Positions 22,852 through 34,560 of a stretch of 64,000 bases of DNA are shown here, piece after piece. A program made the translations under genes and the position numbers. Below the pieces are notes generated by a model. The model was not told where the DNA came from, ran no database searches, and saw only the letters and a list, made by a program, of their open reading frames with translations. Numbering within the stretch: position 1 is the stretch's first letter; each line of letters opens with the position of its first letter. Origin of the DNA: Diabrotica undecimpunctata (taxonomy: Eukaryota > Arthropoda > Insecta > Coleoptera > Chrysomelidae); NCBI RefSeq assembly GCF_040954645.1, contig NC_092806.1:132393151-132457150 (forward strand), written 5' to 3'.

Positions 22852-24054
22852 ATGGATATTATGCCTAGGAAGCGTAAAAAGATTATCACGTTAAGGGAAC
22901 ACATTTTTATGTCAAAAAGGGAAATCTCAAATACATGTGGAGTAAGTCAGGCGGTGGTTAGCAAGATTTTGAAGCGTAAGTGAGAAACGGGATCAATGGA
23001 TGTGAAAAGGTTAGGAAAATGCAGAAAAAAGAAGAACAATACCATCAGGTAAAAGATTTTTACTCTAAAAGAGCAAATTGGACCTAAAAAAACAAGCCAA
23101 CAGCTCCAACAAGATCTAGCAGCCACAACAGAATAGAAAAAACAGTTGTTTATCAGCCACATACCCAAGGGAAACAATCCCACCGCTGTCACCACTGTAA
23201 TAAACGCTGTCACCAATGTAACATCCACGTCTATAATGTTAAGGGATACTTAGCTCTGCGAGCGGAGGAGAGGCTTTCTGGTCCAACAAGTCTGAACGGA
23301 CGTGATTTCGCCCTCACGGATTTACAAGAGGGTAGGGAAAATTTGAAAAGGGGGATGAAGGACGTCCCGTTTCAGGCCCTGTAAAGAGTTGAATGAATGA
23401 AAGGAAGACTGAACAAATGAAGAAACAAAGGCTATTTTGGGCGAAAAATACTCCAATTGGACTGTAGAGAACTGGAAAAAAGTGCTGTTAACAGATGAAA
23501 CGTAGTTTGTAGTTCAGGAACAGTGGTCGAAATTCATCAGGAAGTCTAACAATGACAACCTTACACAATCTCGTATTGATCAAACCGTAAAACATCCAGT
23601 CAAAAAATGTTTTGAGAACGTTTTTCGTACATGGGGATTGGATCTTTAGTACCAATCGAAGGGAACAGCCAAAAACACAAATCCATTTTAAAATAGCGTT
23701 TGGACACAGAACTCCAAAAATTTTGAACCCAAGGAAGAGCGATTCTTTAACAGGATTCTGCTCCCTATCACAAGCCAAAGCAAATGATAGAATTTTTAAA
23801 AAATAAGAAGATTAATATTTTAGATTGGCCCGGTAATTCGCCAGACCTAAATCCCGTTGAAAATTTATAGGCCATTTGCAAAGCTAGACTGCCCAAAACC
23901 AACTGTACTACACAAATAAAAATGATAGAAGCGGTCATTAAGGTTTGGTTTCAAGATAAAAGGAACTGTCAGAAGCTCATAAAATCTATGCCAAAATGAA
24001 TAAAAGTAGTCATTGCAGCCAAAGAGGGACATATTTCCTACCAAATGATGTAAG
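22852..24054 (+). pseudogene. Second Tc1-type DDE transposase relic
   Basis: The start reads MPRKRKKIITLREH and SKREISNTCGVSQAVVSKIL (helix-turn-helix, near 22,861-22,980), with a stop shortly after. Later blocks are KYSNWTVENWKKVLLTDET near 23,440-23,500 (first aspartate), QWSKFIRKSNNDNLTQS, and LDWPGNSPDLNPVENL near 23,820-23,870 (glutamate). Material at about 23,140-23,390 does not match the family and may be an insertion. Many stops are present. An end-like sequence (gcatagtactgtag) is visible near 24,138 but no matching left end was found. Confidence 0.75.
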
Positions 24055-24059
24055 TTTAC

Positions 24060-25050
24060 CTTTATAATTTTGTCAAAATATAATTTTTTTTAAATAAACT
24101 GTTTTTTCATTAAATTAGTCTATGATTCCATTAATTCGCATAGTACTGTAGGTAGAGTTTATTGAAAGGTCGGAAAGATCCCACGATATACCACATTTAA
24201 GAAGTTTCTTGCCTGATTTAAGGGGAAGATGAAAAATATTACAAAATTAATGCTTTTGGGTTATTATGTATTAAAATAATTATTAAGGAACAGTTTTATA
24301 AGAATAAAGGCTCTCTATCAGTATCAACGTTGAAAACATGAGTTGATCTTTATTAATGAATAAGTCATCTATTATATTTTCACATTCAGAAACTACAAAC
24401 AAAAGCCCTTTACTTTTCTAAACAAGATACCTATAGTATTACACGAAGTAACACCACTCAATGGCAATATAATCCAAATGCGGAATATGATTTTCTAAAT
24501 TATACTCTGTGTATCAAATTACGTGAAAAATAATGTCAATACGCTTTATTAAATATAACATGTAGACTTTTCTTTAATTATCCCTTTTACTACGACCCTG
24601 CGTGCGCTAAATGCCATGCGAGTAGCATTCAATGTCATGTATTTGAGCAGGATGTAAAAATTAAAGAAAAAATACCGCGTTATACCTACCTGAACTTTAA
24701 TTTAATGAGTTTTTGGCAAACGGGTAAATGACCTTAATGTTTTCTAACCGCTCTTTATTTGTACGGTCTTAGGCCCAATTTGCCTTTTTGGATCGTTTAT
24801 GCTCCCTTCGCAATTAAACAAAACCATTTTGTAATTATAAAAAGGGAGAACTTTTTATCATTACATGTTTTTAGGTTTTAATTTTCATGCATCAATACAC
24901 AGTGTACATTCTTGATTAAATAAAAATATGTATTTTTAACATGCGGTCCCATGATACTTTTATCGCATACAGCTTTAAAACTTCTCATTAAGCTGTCATT
25001 CGTAATTTAATTAACAATGTGCTGTTGTATGGGTTTTTCTCTTTTTGTTT
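24060..25050. other. Stretch without recognisable gene
   Basis: AT-rich DNA after the Tc1 relic. I see no domain, RNA or strong repeat. Confidence 0.4.
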
Positions 25051-25052
25051 AT

Positions 25053-26360
25053 GCTTCTTCTTCTTAGAGTGCCATATCCCTACGGAACGTCGGCGACTAC
25101 CATGCTTATAATATTTTTATACTGATCTCGGTCTTGCGCTACGTGTAACAATTGGTCCGCTGTCAAACCTGTCCACTGCCGCAAATTCCTCAACCAAGAG
25201 AGTTTCTTCCGTCCTATCCATTTCTTTCTTTCGATTTTACCGTTGAGAATTAGCCGAAGGAACTCATATCTTGGTCCTCTGATTATATGTCCAAGATATT
25301 TTAGTTAACGCCTCTTAATAATATTTAATAGAGTTCGTTGATGTCCCATTCTTCGAAGAACTTCTTCGTTTCTGGTTCTGCTAGTCCATGGAATTTTTAG
25401 TATCCTTCGATACAACCACATCTCAAACGCCTCGATTTTATTCATGATATCGGCGTTTAAAGTCCAAGTTTCACATCCATACAAAAGTACAGACCACACG
25501 TAACATCTTGTAAACTTTTCACGGATTTCCAAGTTTAATGAGTTATTGGATAATAGAGGCTTGAATTTTTGAAATGAGTTTCTTGCCTGTTCAATTCTAC
25601 ATCGAATTTCGAAGCATGTATTTAGTTTTATCGATATTTATCGACAGTCCCCAATTTGTGCATTCCATGTCAACTCTATTGATTAGCTTCTGCAGATCGT
25701 CGATGTTTTCAGCTAGAATCACAGTATCGTCGGCGTACCGTATATTGTTAATTATTTCTCCTCCTATGATAATTCCTTTTTGATCTTTTGAAGCTTCCCT
25801 AAATAGATTCTCAGAATACACGTTAAAGAGGGTGGGAGATAGTATACAGCCTTGTCTTACGCCTCGTTCAATACTGATTGGCTTTGATTCTCTCTTGTTG
25901 GTATTAATAATGGCTGTTTGGTTCCAGTAAAGTTTGGCAATAAGTTTGATGTCTTGCTCATCTAGTTGGATGCTCTGCAAGACGGTAATTAGTCTGGTAT
26001 GCTGGACGCGATCAAATGCCTTTTCAAATTCAATGAAGCACATATATACGGGTTTTCTTACCTCCCAACATCGTTGAAGGAGTGTTTGCATAGAAAATAG
26101 TGCTTCTCTAGTTCCAAGGCATCTCCGGAACCCGAACTGCTCTTGACTAATTATTTCTTCGCACTTGTTGTTAATTCGATTTAGAAGAATATGCAACAGT
26201 ATTTTAACGGCATGGCTCATTAAACTAATGAGTCTACAGTCGCTACATTTTTTAACGTTTGGTTTCTTCGGTAGAGGAATAAAGATCGATTTTAACCAGT
26301 CCGATGGAATTTCACTGGTATCATATATTTGATTAAAAAGTACAGTGAGTTCTTTTATAT
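25053..26360 (-). pseudogene. 5'-truncated RTE-like retrotransposon with intact YADD
   Basis: The RT frame at 26,220-25,597 (207 residues) contains GTREALFSMQTLLQRC, VYMCFIEFEKAFDRVQH (motif A), RGVRQGCILSPTLFN (motif B) and IRYADDTVILAEN (motif C). Upstream of its first methionine the coding sense extends to about 26,350. A stop near 25,595 and a frame change separate it from the C-terminal block TRCYVWSVLLYGCETWTLN (25,532-25,305). The copy ends near 25,053 in (CTT)n, the reverse of an (AAG)n tail. The catalytic residues are present but the ORF is broken and lacks the endonuclease. Confidence 0.85.
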
Positions 26361-26507
26361 TGTCATGCTAGTTTATGCTAGATGTGTGTAAATTTCTAAT
26401 ATATTCTTAAAAATAAACCAGAAACTGCATAAACAATTCTGTGTTTCAATTTCCAGACTGGAAGTACTGTCCATTTATAGAAATTTTTACATTCTGTATT
26501 TTTAAAT

Positions 26508-26865
26508 GTGGTAACACCACGATACAAAGGCATGAATGTAAATGTATATGCATGTTTTATTGATTACCAAAAAGCATTGAACTGCATTAACCATCAAAAG
26601 ATGATCGAAGTATTAAGAACAACTGGACTTGACGAAAAAGACTTAAGAATTACCTTAGAACTATATTATCACCAAACAGCAATAATTGAAATAGAGCTTA
26701 CGACATCCAAAGATATACGAATCCGACGAGGAGTGAGACAGGGCTGCGTCTTATCACCGCTAATATTTAATCTGTTTTTAAAATCTATATTTAGAGAAGC
26801 ATTAGACGCGTTCCAAGGTGTAATCAGAATCAACGGAACCAGCATATACAACATTAGGTCTACCT
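26508..26865 (+). pseudogene. RTE-like RT fragment (motifs A-B)
   Basis: The frame reads VYACFIDYQKALNCINHQK (motif A), HQTAIIEIELTTSKDIRIRR and GVRQGCVLSPLIFNLF (motif B). It then stops just before motif C at TSIYNIRST. It resembles the RT on the opposite strand at 25,597-26,220, so it belongs to a related copy that is cut at both ends. Confidence 0.75.
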
Positions 26866-26867
26866 AA

Positions 26868-27480
26868 TAAAGGCAGAAAAATTCTCTGTGGTGACTTCAA
26901 TAATAATTACGCTGTTGCTTGTACTAACTTACTGTCATTGTGTCCAAAATTGCACATTAATTCTCCTAGAAGAATTACTAAAATAACATCTACCATAATT
27001 GATTATATTGTCTCAGATTTCTCACTCCTTGATGTTCACTCTACAATTATTAATGCGTGACTTAATTTATGCGGGATTATTTATCATCATAAAGCAGTAT
27101 TATATTCAATTTAACACTTTCAACAAACCCCTCTCAAAAACTCGACGTTTAGGTAGGTTTTTTCCGGTTAGAACTTCTGTGTGGCATTTTCCTACTTTGA
27201 GAGTGGACTATATTTTAGATGATTTTTTAAAAAAGCTTGTCTGTATCTACAATAAGGCATTTCCTTTAATGATAATTAAACCAAAATATCACAAACCCTG
27301 GACCACCAAAGGTAACCGCATATCAGACAAGAATATGTGTTCACTAGTGTACATCTATAAATTTACTACCAACGTCTCTATCACTGAATATATCATTAAG
27401 TACATAGTAGTCTATCAAAACAGTTAAAAAATCGTATATTCTAAATCGCCTTAAGAAGTTCTAAAAATGTTGGAAAAGAA
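26868..27480 (+). pseudogene. Non-LTR endonuclease fragment
   Basis: Starting at about 26,868 the plus strand reads KILCGDFNNNYAVAC and, further on, STIIDYIVSDFSLLDVHSTI. These are the GDFN and IDYI blocks of an apurinic-type endonuclease. The final SDH motif has decayed (HHKAV near 27,090). A following linker (KPWTTKGNRISDKNM near 27,294) is typical of the stretch between endonuclease and RT. The fusion to the preceding RT fragment is a random junction of two elements. Confidence 0.6.
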
Positions 27481-27518
27481 ACTAAGTCCATAATAAACGA
27501 TCTTTGAAATAAAATTAA

Positions 27519-27543
27519 CACAGCTCAAACATTTTGAGCTGTG
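27519..27543. repeat. Perfect 11-bp hairpin
   Basis: CACAGCTCAAA, loop CAT, TTTGAGCTGTG. No flanking gene gives it a clear role. Confidence 0.6.
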
Positions 27544-28029
27544 ACTCGTTACAACGTCAACTATGTACTATTTAATTTATTAACGATTAATATGTTTTAA
27601 ATGTTAACCGAATGTGTTCCTTAAAGCAGGATAAGCTATACAGATTATTTACCGCATTGAACCCATATTTATTATATGACGACCCTTAGTTATGACAAGG
27701 GTCCTTTTTATTAAATACGTCTTATCTCAGTGTTTTTAATCTTGTCCTTTGATGATATTCCAAACACTTTTTTTTTCATTGCCCTTTGCGTTATTTCTAG
27801 TTTTTTACCAGATTTCCTGTTAAAGGCTGCGCTCTTCACAGTATGCATGTGTTATACACCTTTTTCTTTAAGTTCATAGGAATGGAGGCGTCTTTAAAGA
27901 AGAGGACCATGAGTCTTTGTGGCATATTATTGAGATCAATTTCGTTAAAGTTTGCTCCCAACTAAAGGATTTCCATGATCCTCACTACCTCAGTAGTCAA
28001 TTTTTTGTGTATTTATTAGCACGGGTTCT
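27544..28029. other. Stretch without recognisable gene
   Basis: Spacer between retroelement fragments. It has one weak hairpin (GACCCTT/AAGGGTC near 27,683-27,706) and nothing else that I can support. Confidence 0.4.
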
Positions 28030-28906
28030 TTCAGATAAACGATGTTTTATGTAACTGCAGAAAACCCTGCGTGGGTCCTAATCTCCTCAAGAATTTCTCC
28101 CCAGTTGTCCCTATCCACCTCCTTCTTCTGCCAAGCACGTATTCCCATATTTCTCATGTGTTCATCGACATTATCAAGGAACCTTGTTCTGGATCTTCTT
28201 CTCTGGCCAATGGGTCTATCAAGGAGCGTTTTTCAGCCTGGGCCATTTTGTTCCATCCGCATTACATGCCCTATCCACCTCAGACGTCCTCTCTTAATAT
28301 GTTTTACGATATCTGGTTCCTGGTATATTCTATAAAGTTAGAAGTTGTATTGTCCTCTACACACTCCATTGTTATTCACTGCTCCATAGATTCGCCTTAG
28401 TACTTTTCCTACGAAACATCCTAACATGTTTTTATTACATTGTAGGGACTTGTAAGGACTGGGCGTATTATTGTTTTGTAGAGTCTTATTTTTGTATTTC
28501 TCGATATAATTATGGATTTAAGGAGGACACTTAGTCCAAAATAGCATCTGTTGGCCGTGCAAATACCGCGGTTTATCTCTGTGGTAGTATTATTTTCAGT
28601 GTTAAGGAGCGCTCCCAGGTATACAAATTTGTTCACTGCTTCGATGACGTCGATTTCTATAACAAGTGGTCGTAGGATTTGTGGTTGCGTGCTTATTTTT
28701 ATATACTTCGATTTGTTAGTGTGTATTATTAAGCCCATTTTTGTAGCTGATTCTTTTAATACTACATACGCCTCTCGTACAGCGCTTTCCGTTCTCCGAA
28801 CAATATTGATATTATCAGAATAGGCAAGTATTTGCACTGATTTATTATATATTGCACCAATAGTTGTGATATATGACTTATGGTGCAAAGTATTCCAATA
28901 TTCCAA
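28030..28906 (-). pseudogene. RTE-like RT C-terminal half with mutated active site
   Basis: On the minus strand the frame at 28,906-28,421 reads GAIYNKSVQILAYSDNINIV, where AYSDN stands at the position of the AYADD catalytic motif. Then come SATKMGLIIHTNKSKYIK and FVYLGALLNTENNTTTE. After frame changes the C-terminal blocks continue to about 28,040 (GRLRWIGHVMRME, then LLDRPIGQRRRSRTRFLD). The loss of the second aspartate abolishes polymerase chemistry. It resembles the RT at 13,681-14,109. It is 5'-truncated at about 28,906. Confidence 0.75.
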
Positions 28907-29685
28907 TTATTGGGGAGGGATTTCTGTGTCCAGAAATGTATTCTGATTGCAAATAGAAGCCTCGTTCACTGCTTGTTGGTGTTTATTGTTGATTAGGTCC
29001 ACTTGCCTGATCTAGTTGATTATTACGATAGTGTCTGTCTGAATTCCTACGCTATCCTGCATTCTTTTATGGCATTACTATATGACCTGGTCTGTTTATT
29101 TGATTTTCTTGGTTTTAAGCAGAGGGATTCTTTTTTGCAGAGGGGTAATGGTATTCTTCCGAGGTCTCTTTTTACGCTCAGGTTTTGTCAGCGGTCTTTT
29201 TTGCGTTCGTTTTCATCCCTTGCTTTTTAGCTTTGGAGAATTATTTTTAATACCTGTCCCATAGTCTGCTTCTTCTGGCAATTTTTAGCTGTTTTTTTTA
29301 TTTATAAGCTTAGAAGATGTACTTAATTTAAGCTTTCATACTTATTTCCTTGAGTTGGGACCAAATACTATTACGCTTGGCAGGGCACCCTTATCGTACT
29401 AAGGCTATAATCGCCCAGAGTTTGCCAGCTGTCTGGGGCATCGCTTTAGGTAACAATTTCTCTCCTGTATCAAGCAACCCTTGGACACGATGGAGTTACA
29501 ATTCTGAAATAGAAAGTGCAGTAGTTGCAGAACCAATCGGACCGTATGATGAGCCAATTATGATGCAGCTGCGAATAATTCGACCATTGACCATGATGAT
29601 TGTTAGTAAGTGTATGTACTAGCTCAATCCCACACTAAACATTCTGCTTGTGTTCTTTAACAGCATGGTCATCTTGCGTGGAGGC
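28907..29685. other. Stretch without recognisable gene
   Basis: Several frames of 60-90 residues occur. On the minus strand near 29,100-29,290 there is a strongly basic stretch (repeated K/R/P), but I recognise no family. Confidence 0.35.
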
Positions 29686-29689
29686 GGTG

Positions 29690-29930
29690 TAAACTGGCCG
29701 TCGAGATCATGCGATTTGACCCCGTTAGACTCTGTCTTGTGGGGTTTTCTAAAATTGCAGATCTATGGGAATAAGCCACAAATCACAACGACCCTTAAAG
29801 TCAACAACCCATGCCATCGATCCAATACAAACTGATTTTTTGTCAAAATCACGGAATGCGCACAACAAAGCCACGGTGGACATTTCAACTATGTTCTATT
29901 CCACAGTTAATGGCATCGAGAGATCTTAAT
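29690..29930 (+). pseudogene. Mariner-like transposase C-terminal fragment
   Basis: The plus strand reads GVNWPSRSCDLTPLDSVLWG then FLKLQIYGNKPQ, the third-aspartate block of a mariner relative. A decayed SHGGHFNYV end follows near 29,865-29,895. The upstream transposase is not readable, so this is a short remnant. Confidence 0.7.
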
Positions 29931-31360
29931 TACAAAACTCTATAGTTGGTAATCTATTTCATTGGAAATACGAGTATATTGCTTGTGTTTACCTTAGTAT
30001 ATACCATAGTTTATTAGAGTTGTAACTTTTTCTCATTAAAGGGTTTTGCAAATTTTGACAAGTATTCAACACATTACGATTTTAATAATTATAATATTGG
30101 CATTGATTAGTAGAAACGACCTATCTGTCCTTATAAATTTTCTTTCTTAATTTTTGGTTTCACACAAATAAATTTACATGATTTTATTTTATTATTTTAC
30201 TTCGCAGAAAGCTATTTCATTAATAAAGGTGTGAACAGCTGTCTTACTAATTAAATACATTTGACAAGTGTAATCCGATTATATTTTTGCCCTTTTTTAC
30301 ATCATCCCATGACACCAGTTAACATTAAAAAGGTTGTTTTGTGTCATCTCTAATAAAAATGCTTTTAGGATGAAATTAAGTATGAACATTAATAACGAGC
30401 GATCCCCATTTGTAAACTCTTTTACTAATATAATTTATGGGCATTCGTTTCATGCTTTCCGTGTTGAATTCAAATTAATGTCATCATTTTTTTCGCCCGT
30501 CTGTTATAGCCATCTATATACATGAGATTACTCGTATTAATACATACTGGATGATGACATTTTTAAAATTATGTGCACTCACTAACTACCGGAGAACATT
30601 TTTGAAAAATAATAAATATGTATTTATGCCTTTTTGTATATTAAAAGAAGAAATCCATATAACATTTAAAAATATTGTTTTATATAAATATAACGAGTAA
30701 GGAATGATTAGATAATAGACTGGTAACTTTCAGTTAATAAGAAAATTGGAAATAAAACCATCATAATTACATTTAGAAATAAAAAGGAAGATGGCAAATA
30801 ATTAAAAGAGACAATTCAAATTTCAAGAGTAAAACTTACAGATATGACTTTACAGATTTATATAATGCACAAAAAGATGTTAATGTTAAAATGTCGAACA
30901 ATTCTGATCCATGAGGCTACATTGAAAATACATAATCTATAATATCTCCACAGGGCTGTGGTTTTTAAATTTTATTTAGAAATCATATGTTTTGAAATCT
31001 TGCATAAATATATTCGCTAATAAAGAAGATCAAGTAAAGGCCATTGCTAAAATTTTGTTTATAAAATTTATTATTTAGTTAAAAATAGGTATTACCAGTT
31101 CACAATGTCAATAACTCCATTTATATATGATACGCTTAGTCTTGTTCTAGTTGTCCATGTATCATCATTCTCTAATTTTGTTTTGATTATTTTCAATCAA
31201 AATCTATCTAATGGCACATTCGTTAATAAACTATTTATGTCAAATCCTACTAAAATATTGTTTAAATGTATCATTATTATTTTGCAAATGGTGGTATAAT
31301 AGTTATTAGAAATTTTGACAGTTCACTACAAGAAGAATTCATGGTATTAAAAACATGTCT
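29931..31360. other. Stretch without recognisable gene
   Basis: AT-rich spacer leading to the older Harbinger element. No supported feature was found. Confidence 0.4.
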
Positions 31361-31559
31361 AATACCCAGTTGCACCATCAAACTCTAAACAACTGATTTG
31401 CTAACCGCCAATTCGTCGATTTAAATCAATAATCAATGATTATTTAGAGTTGCATCACTCTCAAAAACTAAACATCGTATTAGTACAGATTTGCATTTCT
31501 GCATATTCAGATTGAAGAAAAAATTAATACAAATTTATTTTGGATGACTCTAAAATTAA

Positions 31560-33157
31560 TATAAGTTCTGAAATGATCCACAGTGTAAGAAAGGTAAAGA
31601 AATTCGACTACCGATGATGCACAAATTGCTCCAGTATCTCTCACCACATCTGAATAATATCGATCTTTCAGTCACAACTCCAATATTAATATCACCTGAA
31701 CCTCCCTGGAATAAATCGATAGCTGATTTTAATCTCTCGTTAGCTAATTATGATAAGCATCAGACAAATCCACAATTTCTAAGGCAAACCTTTAAAGAAT
31801 TAATTGCTAACAACAGATTTGACCAAATTTTATACACAGATGCTTCTAAGAGTTCTACAGCTGTCGGATGTGCTGTAACTTCAAACACCGATTTAATCAC
31901 ATCTTGTAATCTTCCGCTCTTTTGCTGCATACATACTGCTGAATTATTCTCTATTCTCCAAGCTACAAACTTATTATCTCCAAAATATAAAAAAGTAGCA
32001 ATATGTACAGACTCTTTAGCGTCTATCTATTCTCTCAAAAGTATGTACACGATACATCCTTTGGTTCAAGCTATTCAAAACTCTTTCGATAGTTTAATCT
32101 CAATGGGAGTATCCATAACCATGATCTGGATTCCTTCTCATGTAGGAATCCCAGGTAACGAACTAGCCGACCTCTTTGCAAAACAAGCCTCGTCTTCTAA
32201 TATGGAGACTGAAAACATACAACTTCATACAGATTTACAGTCGCATTTTAAAAATATTATCCAAATGTCTTGGCAAGATCACTGGAATAAAATCCCTTCC
32301 AAGCTTCGTGACATCCATCCCAGCGTTAAAAAGCTTGAGTTTCCTTCCATGACACGAAAAAACAAAATCTTAATTCGCCGACTTAGAATCGGCCATACAA
32401 GACTAACTCATAAACATTTAATGACTTCCCAAGATCCACCTACATGCACACACTGTGGTAATATTCTATCTGTTAAACATATTCTCGTAGATTGTCCCCA
32501 CTTTAACAACGAAAGAAAAAATAATCTTTTGAGTCAAAATCTACAAAATATTCTCAGTTCGCCAGATCAATTCCAAAACCTTACTAATTTCCTCTATGAA
32601 ACCAAGCTTTACCAGGATATTTAGAAGAAGAAACGTAGTTTAGAATTTGATAATTAATAATTGTACCAATATTTAATGTATTTCTTTATTAATTGTAATG
32701 TTACTGTATATTCTTGTAATGTAATGTAATAAAATTGTACCTGTGTCAGTGACCTACGCTGTCGAGACACGTAAAACTAAATAAAAAAAAAATTGCTCCA
32801 GTTCTGGTACTAGATACCCCAGGTCCCAGTAGAATAATTCAAAAAGAAAAAAAGTCTTGGTAATTTCATTTGACATGGGGATTATTTATATTTAGAATAC
32901 ATTTAATGTATTGTTTTAGCAAGCAAACGAAAACTTTTTGATTTATATGATGAAATTTCATCCATTATAACAACAAAAAAAGAAAATATTACAGAAAGTG
33001 GACTATATAAGAGAGCAAAATAAAAATAAAGAAGACATAAGCAATAAAGAAAGAAGCACGTGAATTTGTTAAATTAGAAAAAAAAATCAAGCAAGTTGAA
33101 TTGGCAACTAAATTAGAAGAATACATGCTTCGTTTTGAAAAAGACCTTATTATTTAA
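31560..33157 (+). pseudogene. Harbinger accessory gene relic, interrupted
   Basis: Reading across the retrotransposon insertion (31,636-32,789) reconnects a frame that reads DDAQIAPVLVLDTPGPSRI, then KEKKSW. After a gap, near 33,050-33,157, it ends in a coiled, charged tail (KKEAREFVKLEKKIKQVEL, then LEEYMLRFEKDLII). This resembles the C-terminal part of the Myb/SANT-like accessory proteins of Harbinger elements, as in the intact copy at 57,010-58,061. The Myb/SANT part itself is not readable here. Confidence 0.5.
31614..32789 (+). mobile_element. 5'-truncated I-like retrotransposon with RNase H
   Basis: AAATTGCTCCAGT occurs at 31,623-31,635 and again at 32,790-32,802, a 13-bp target duplication. 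The inserted copy is 31,636-32,789 and ends in an A-rich tail. Its frame (open to 32,624) is an RNase H domain with all expected acidic sites: YTDASKSSTAVG (D), HTAELFSILQA (E), AICTDSLASIYS (D), and IWIPSHVGIPGNELAD (H and D). After that comes a cysteine-histidine knuckle, CTHCGNILSVKHILVDCPH. Such an RNase H after the RT is typical of I-group elements. The first few codons of the open frame are target DNA, not retrotransposon. The RT is absent. Confidence 0.85.
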
Positions 33158-33311
33158 TTTTTCAATTTTAATAAATAAATTTAACGATTTCATACCTCAT
33201 GTTACTTCTTATTTGGGGGATTTAAGCATGATGACATAGTTTCATTATAAAATTCATACAATTATTTAAGAAATATATTTAAAAAAATTTTTATTTAAAT
33301 CAATGTAGTTA

Positions 33312-34268
33312 TTACAAATTATAAGATTGTTGGTAATTAAAAATATGTTGTATTAAATGTCTTCTAATGACATTTTCTGCATTGCCTCTTACAGGAATTT
33401 CATCTTCAATGTTTTCCTCAAAAGCTTCTTCATCACATTCATCTCCTTCTACAATAGCAATATTATGTAAAACAGATGTTGCAACAATGACTCCTTCGAC
33501 ATTATTAAGTGCTATTTGCATTCCTGTAGCTAAAACTGAAAATCTTCTTTTCAAAACACCATTCAACCTTTCTATAACATTTCTAGTTTTTATGTGGGCA
33601 TTTTGATAGCGTTTTTCAGCTTTAGATGTAGTGTGACTAAGTGGAGTTAATAAAAAAATAATGCATGTGTAGCCACTATCCCCAATTAAATAACAATTAG
33701 GATATTCACCAGCTTCAAATTGGCTCTCAATAAATTAAAGGTATATATTGTACTACCATGTACACTACCTGGCCATCTAGTAACTATATCCATGATATGT
33801 AACTTGGAATCACATACAATTTGTATAATAATGGAAAACCACCCCTTTCTGTTACGATAGAGTTCGAAGTTTTCTTCACCAGGAGAATTAATTCGAATGT
33901 GTGTACAATCTATAGCTCCTATCACTCCTGGGAAGTTTGCCACTGCATAAAATCCTTGCTTTGCCGTAGCTATATATCTGGGATTTTTAAGCTTGGTTAT
34001 TTACTCATCACGAAGAAGTACTATATGGTGACCCACTCTATAAACAGTTCTACAGACTGTACTTTTATTTACCTCTACAAGATCACCAAGAACTTGTTGA
34101 AAGCAACCAGTTGCATAATATCTTAGGGTTATTAAAATTTGATTTAATGGAGACACTATTCTTTTCTATCCAATAACATAAATGTTCATGAAAGCGTCCT
34201 AAAAGGACCAACGCTGCTTTTTTGCTTAGTCGATATCTAAAAATATTTAAAAATGCATTTTTATTCAT
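33312..34268 (-). pseudogene. PIF/Harbinger DDE transposase relic
   Basis: Minus-strand blocks in order are: an N-terminal block from 34,268 (RYRLSKKAALVLLGRFHEHL), then GVIGAIDCTHIRINSPGEEN (first catalytic aspartate, near 33,890-33,930), DSKLHIMDIVTRWPGSVHGS, an unreadable stretch across the second aspartate, then AHIKTRNVIERLNGVLKRRF (glutamate, near 33,550-33,600) and a C terminus to 33,312. Frame breaks near 34,085 and 33,700 make it non-coding. It is clearly related in plan to the intact transposase at 59,995-61,153, but the residues differ widely, so it is a different family. Confidence 0.8.
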
Positions 34269-34290
34269 TTAGATAAATAATATTATTCAT

Positions 34291-34560
34291 TAATATGGCC
34301 TAGGAGGACAAATTCGTTAAACTTCCCGTGCTCGAATCGATATCACTAAAGTGTTATGAATCATTTCGGAGTATTCCAGCCTCATCAGACACTTGGGCTG
34401 ATACAAATTCAAACTCGGAAAGTCCAACGAATGTCTCCTAAAACTATACCACTGCAGTGGTTAGCGTACAGAGGCGCCACCTGCTTTGGCAGCCATGAAC
34501 GAAAACGATATAATAATATCGTTTTCTGTCCTCTGGTCTCTGCGAAATGTATAATTTATA
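34291..34560 (-). repeat. Probable Penelope-like non-coding fragment with palindromes
   Basis: On the minus strand CTGATGAGGCTGGAATACTCC is followed by GAAATG at 34,364-34,388. This aligns with the hammerhead-like core at 13,411-13,436 (shared CTGATGA, TGGAATACT, TCCGAAA). Nearby are a perfect palindrome CCACTGCAGTGG (34,449-34,460) and a hairpin with arms GAAAACGATAT/ATATCGTTTTC (34,501-34,526). No protein is encoded. Confidence 0.35.

Larger units (their letters stand above)
31363..34290. mobile_element. Decayed PIF/Harbinger element
   Basis: The layout matches the intact Harbinger at 56,442-61,408: an accessory gene on the plus strand to the left and a DDE transposase on the minus strand to the right. 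Near 31,369-31,470 the left edge shows inverted copies of a gttgca/agagtt motif, suggesting a terminal region. No matching right end is seen before 34,290, where a different repeat begins, so the right side is probably truncated. An I-like retrotransposon interrupts the accessory gene. Confidence 0.6.

Noticed and set aside
28042..28400. Two overlapping plus-strand frames of about 100 residues
   Set aside because: Both are shadows of the C-terminal part of the minus-strand RTE-like RT.
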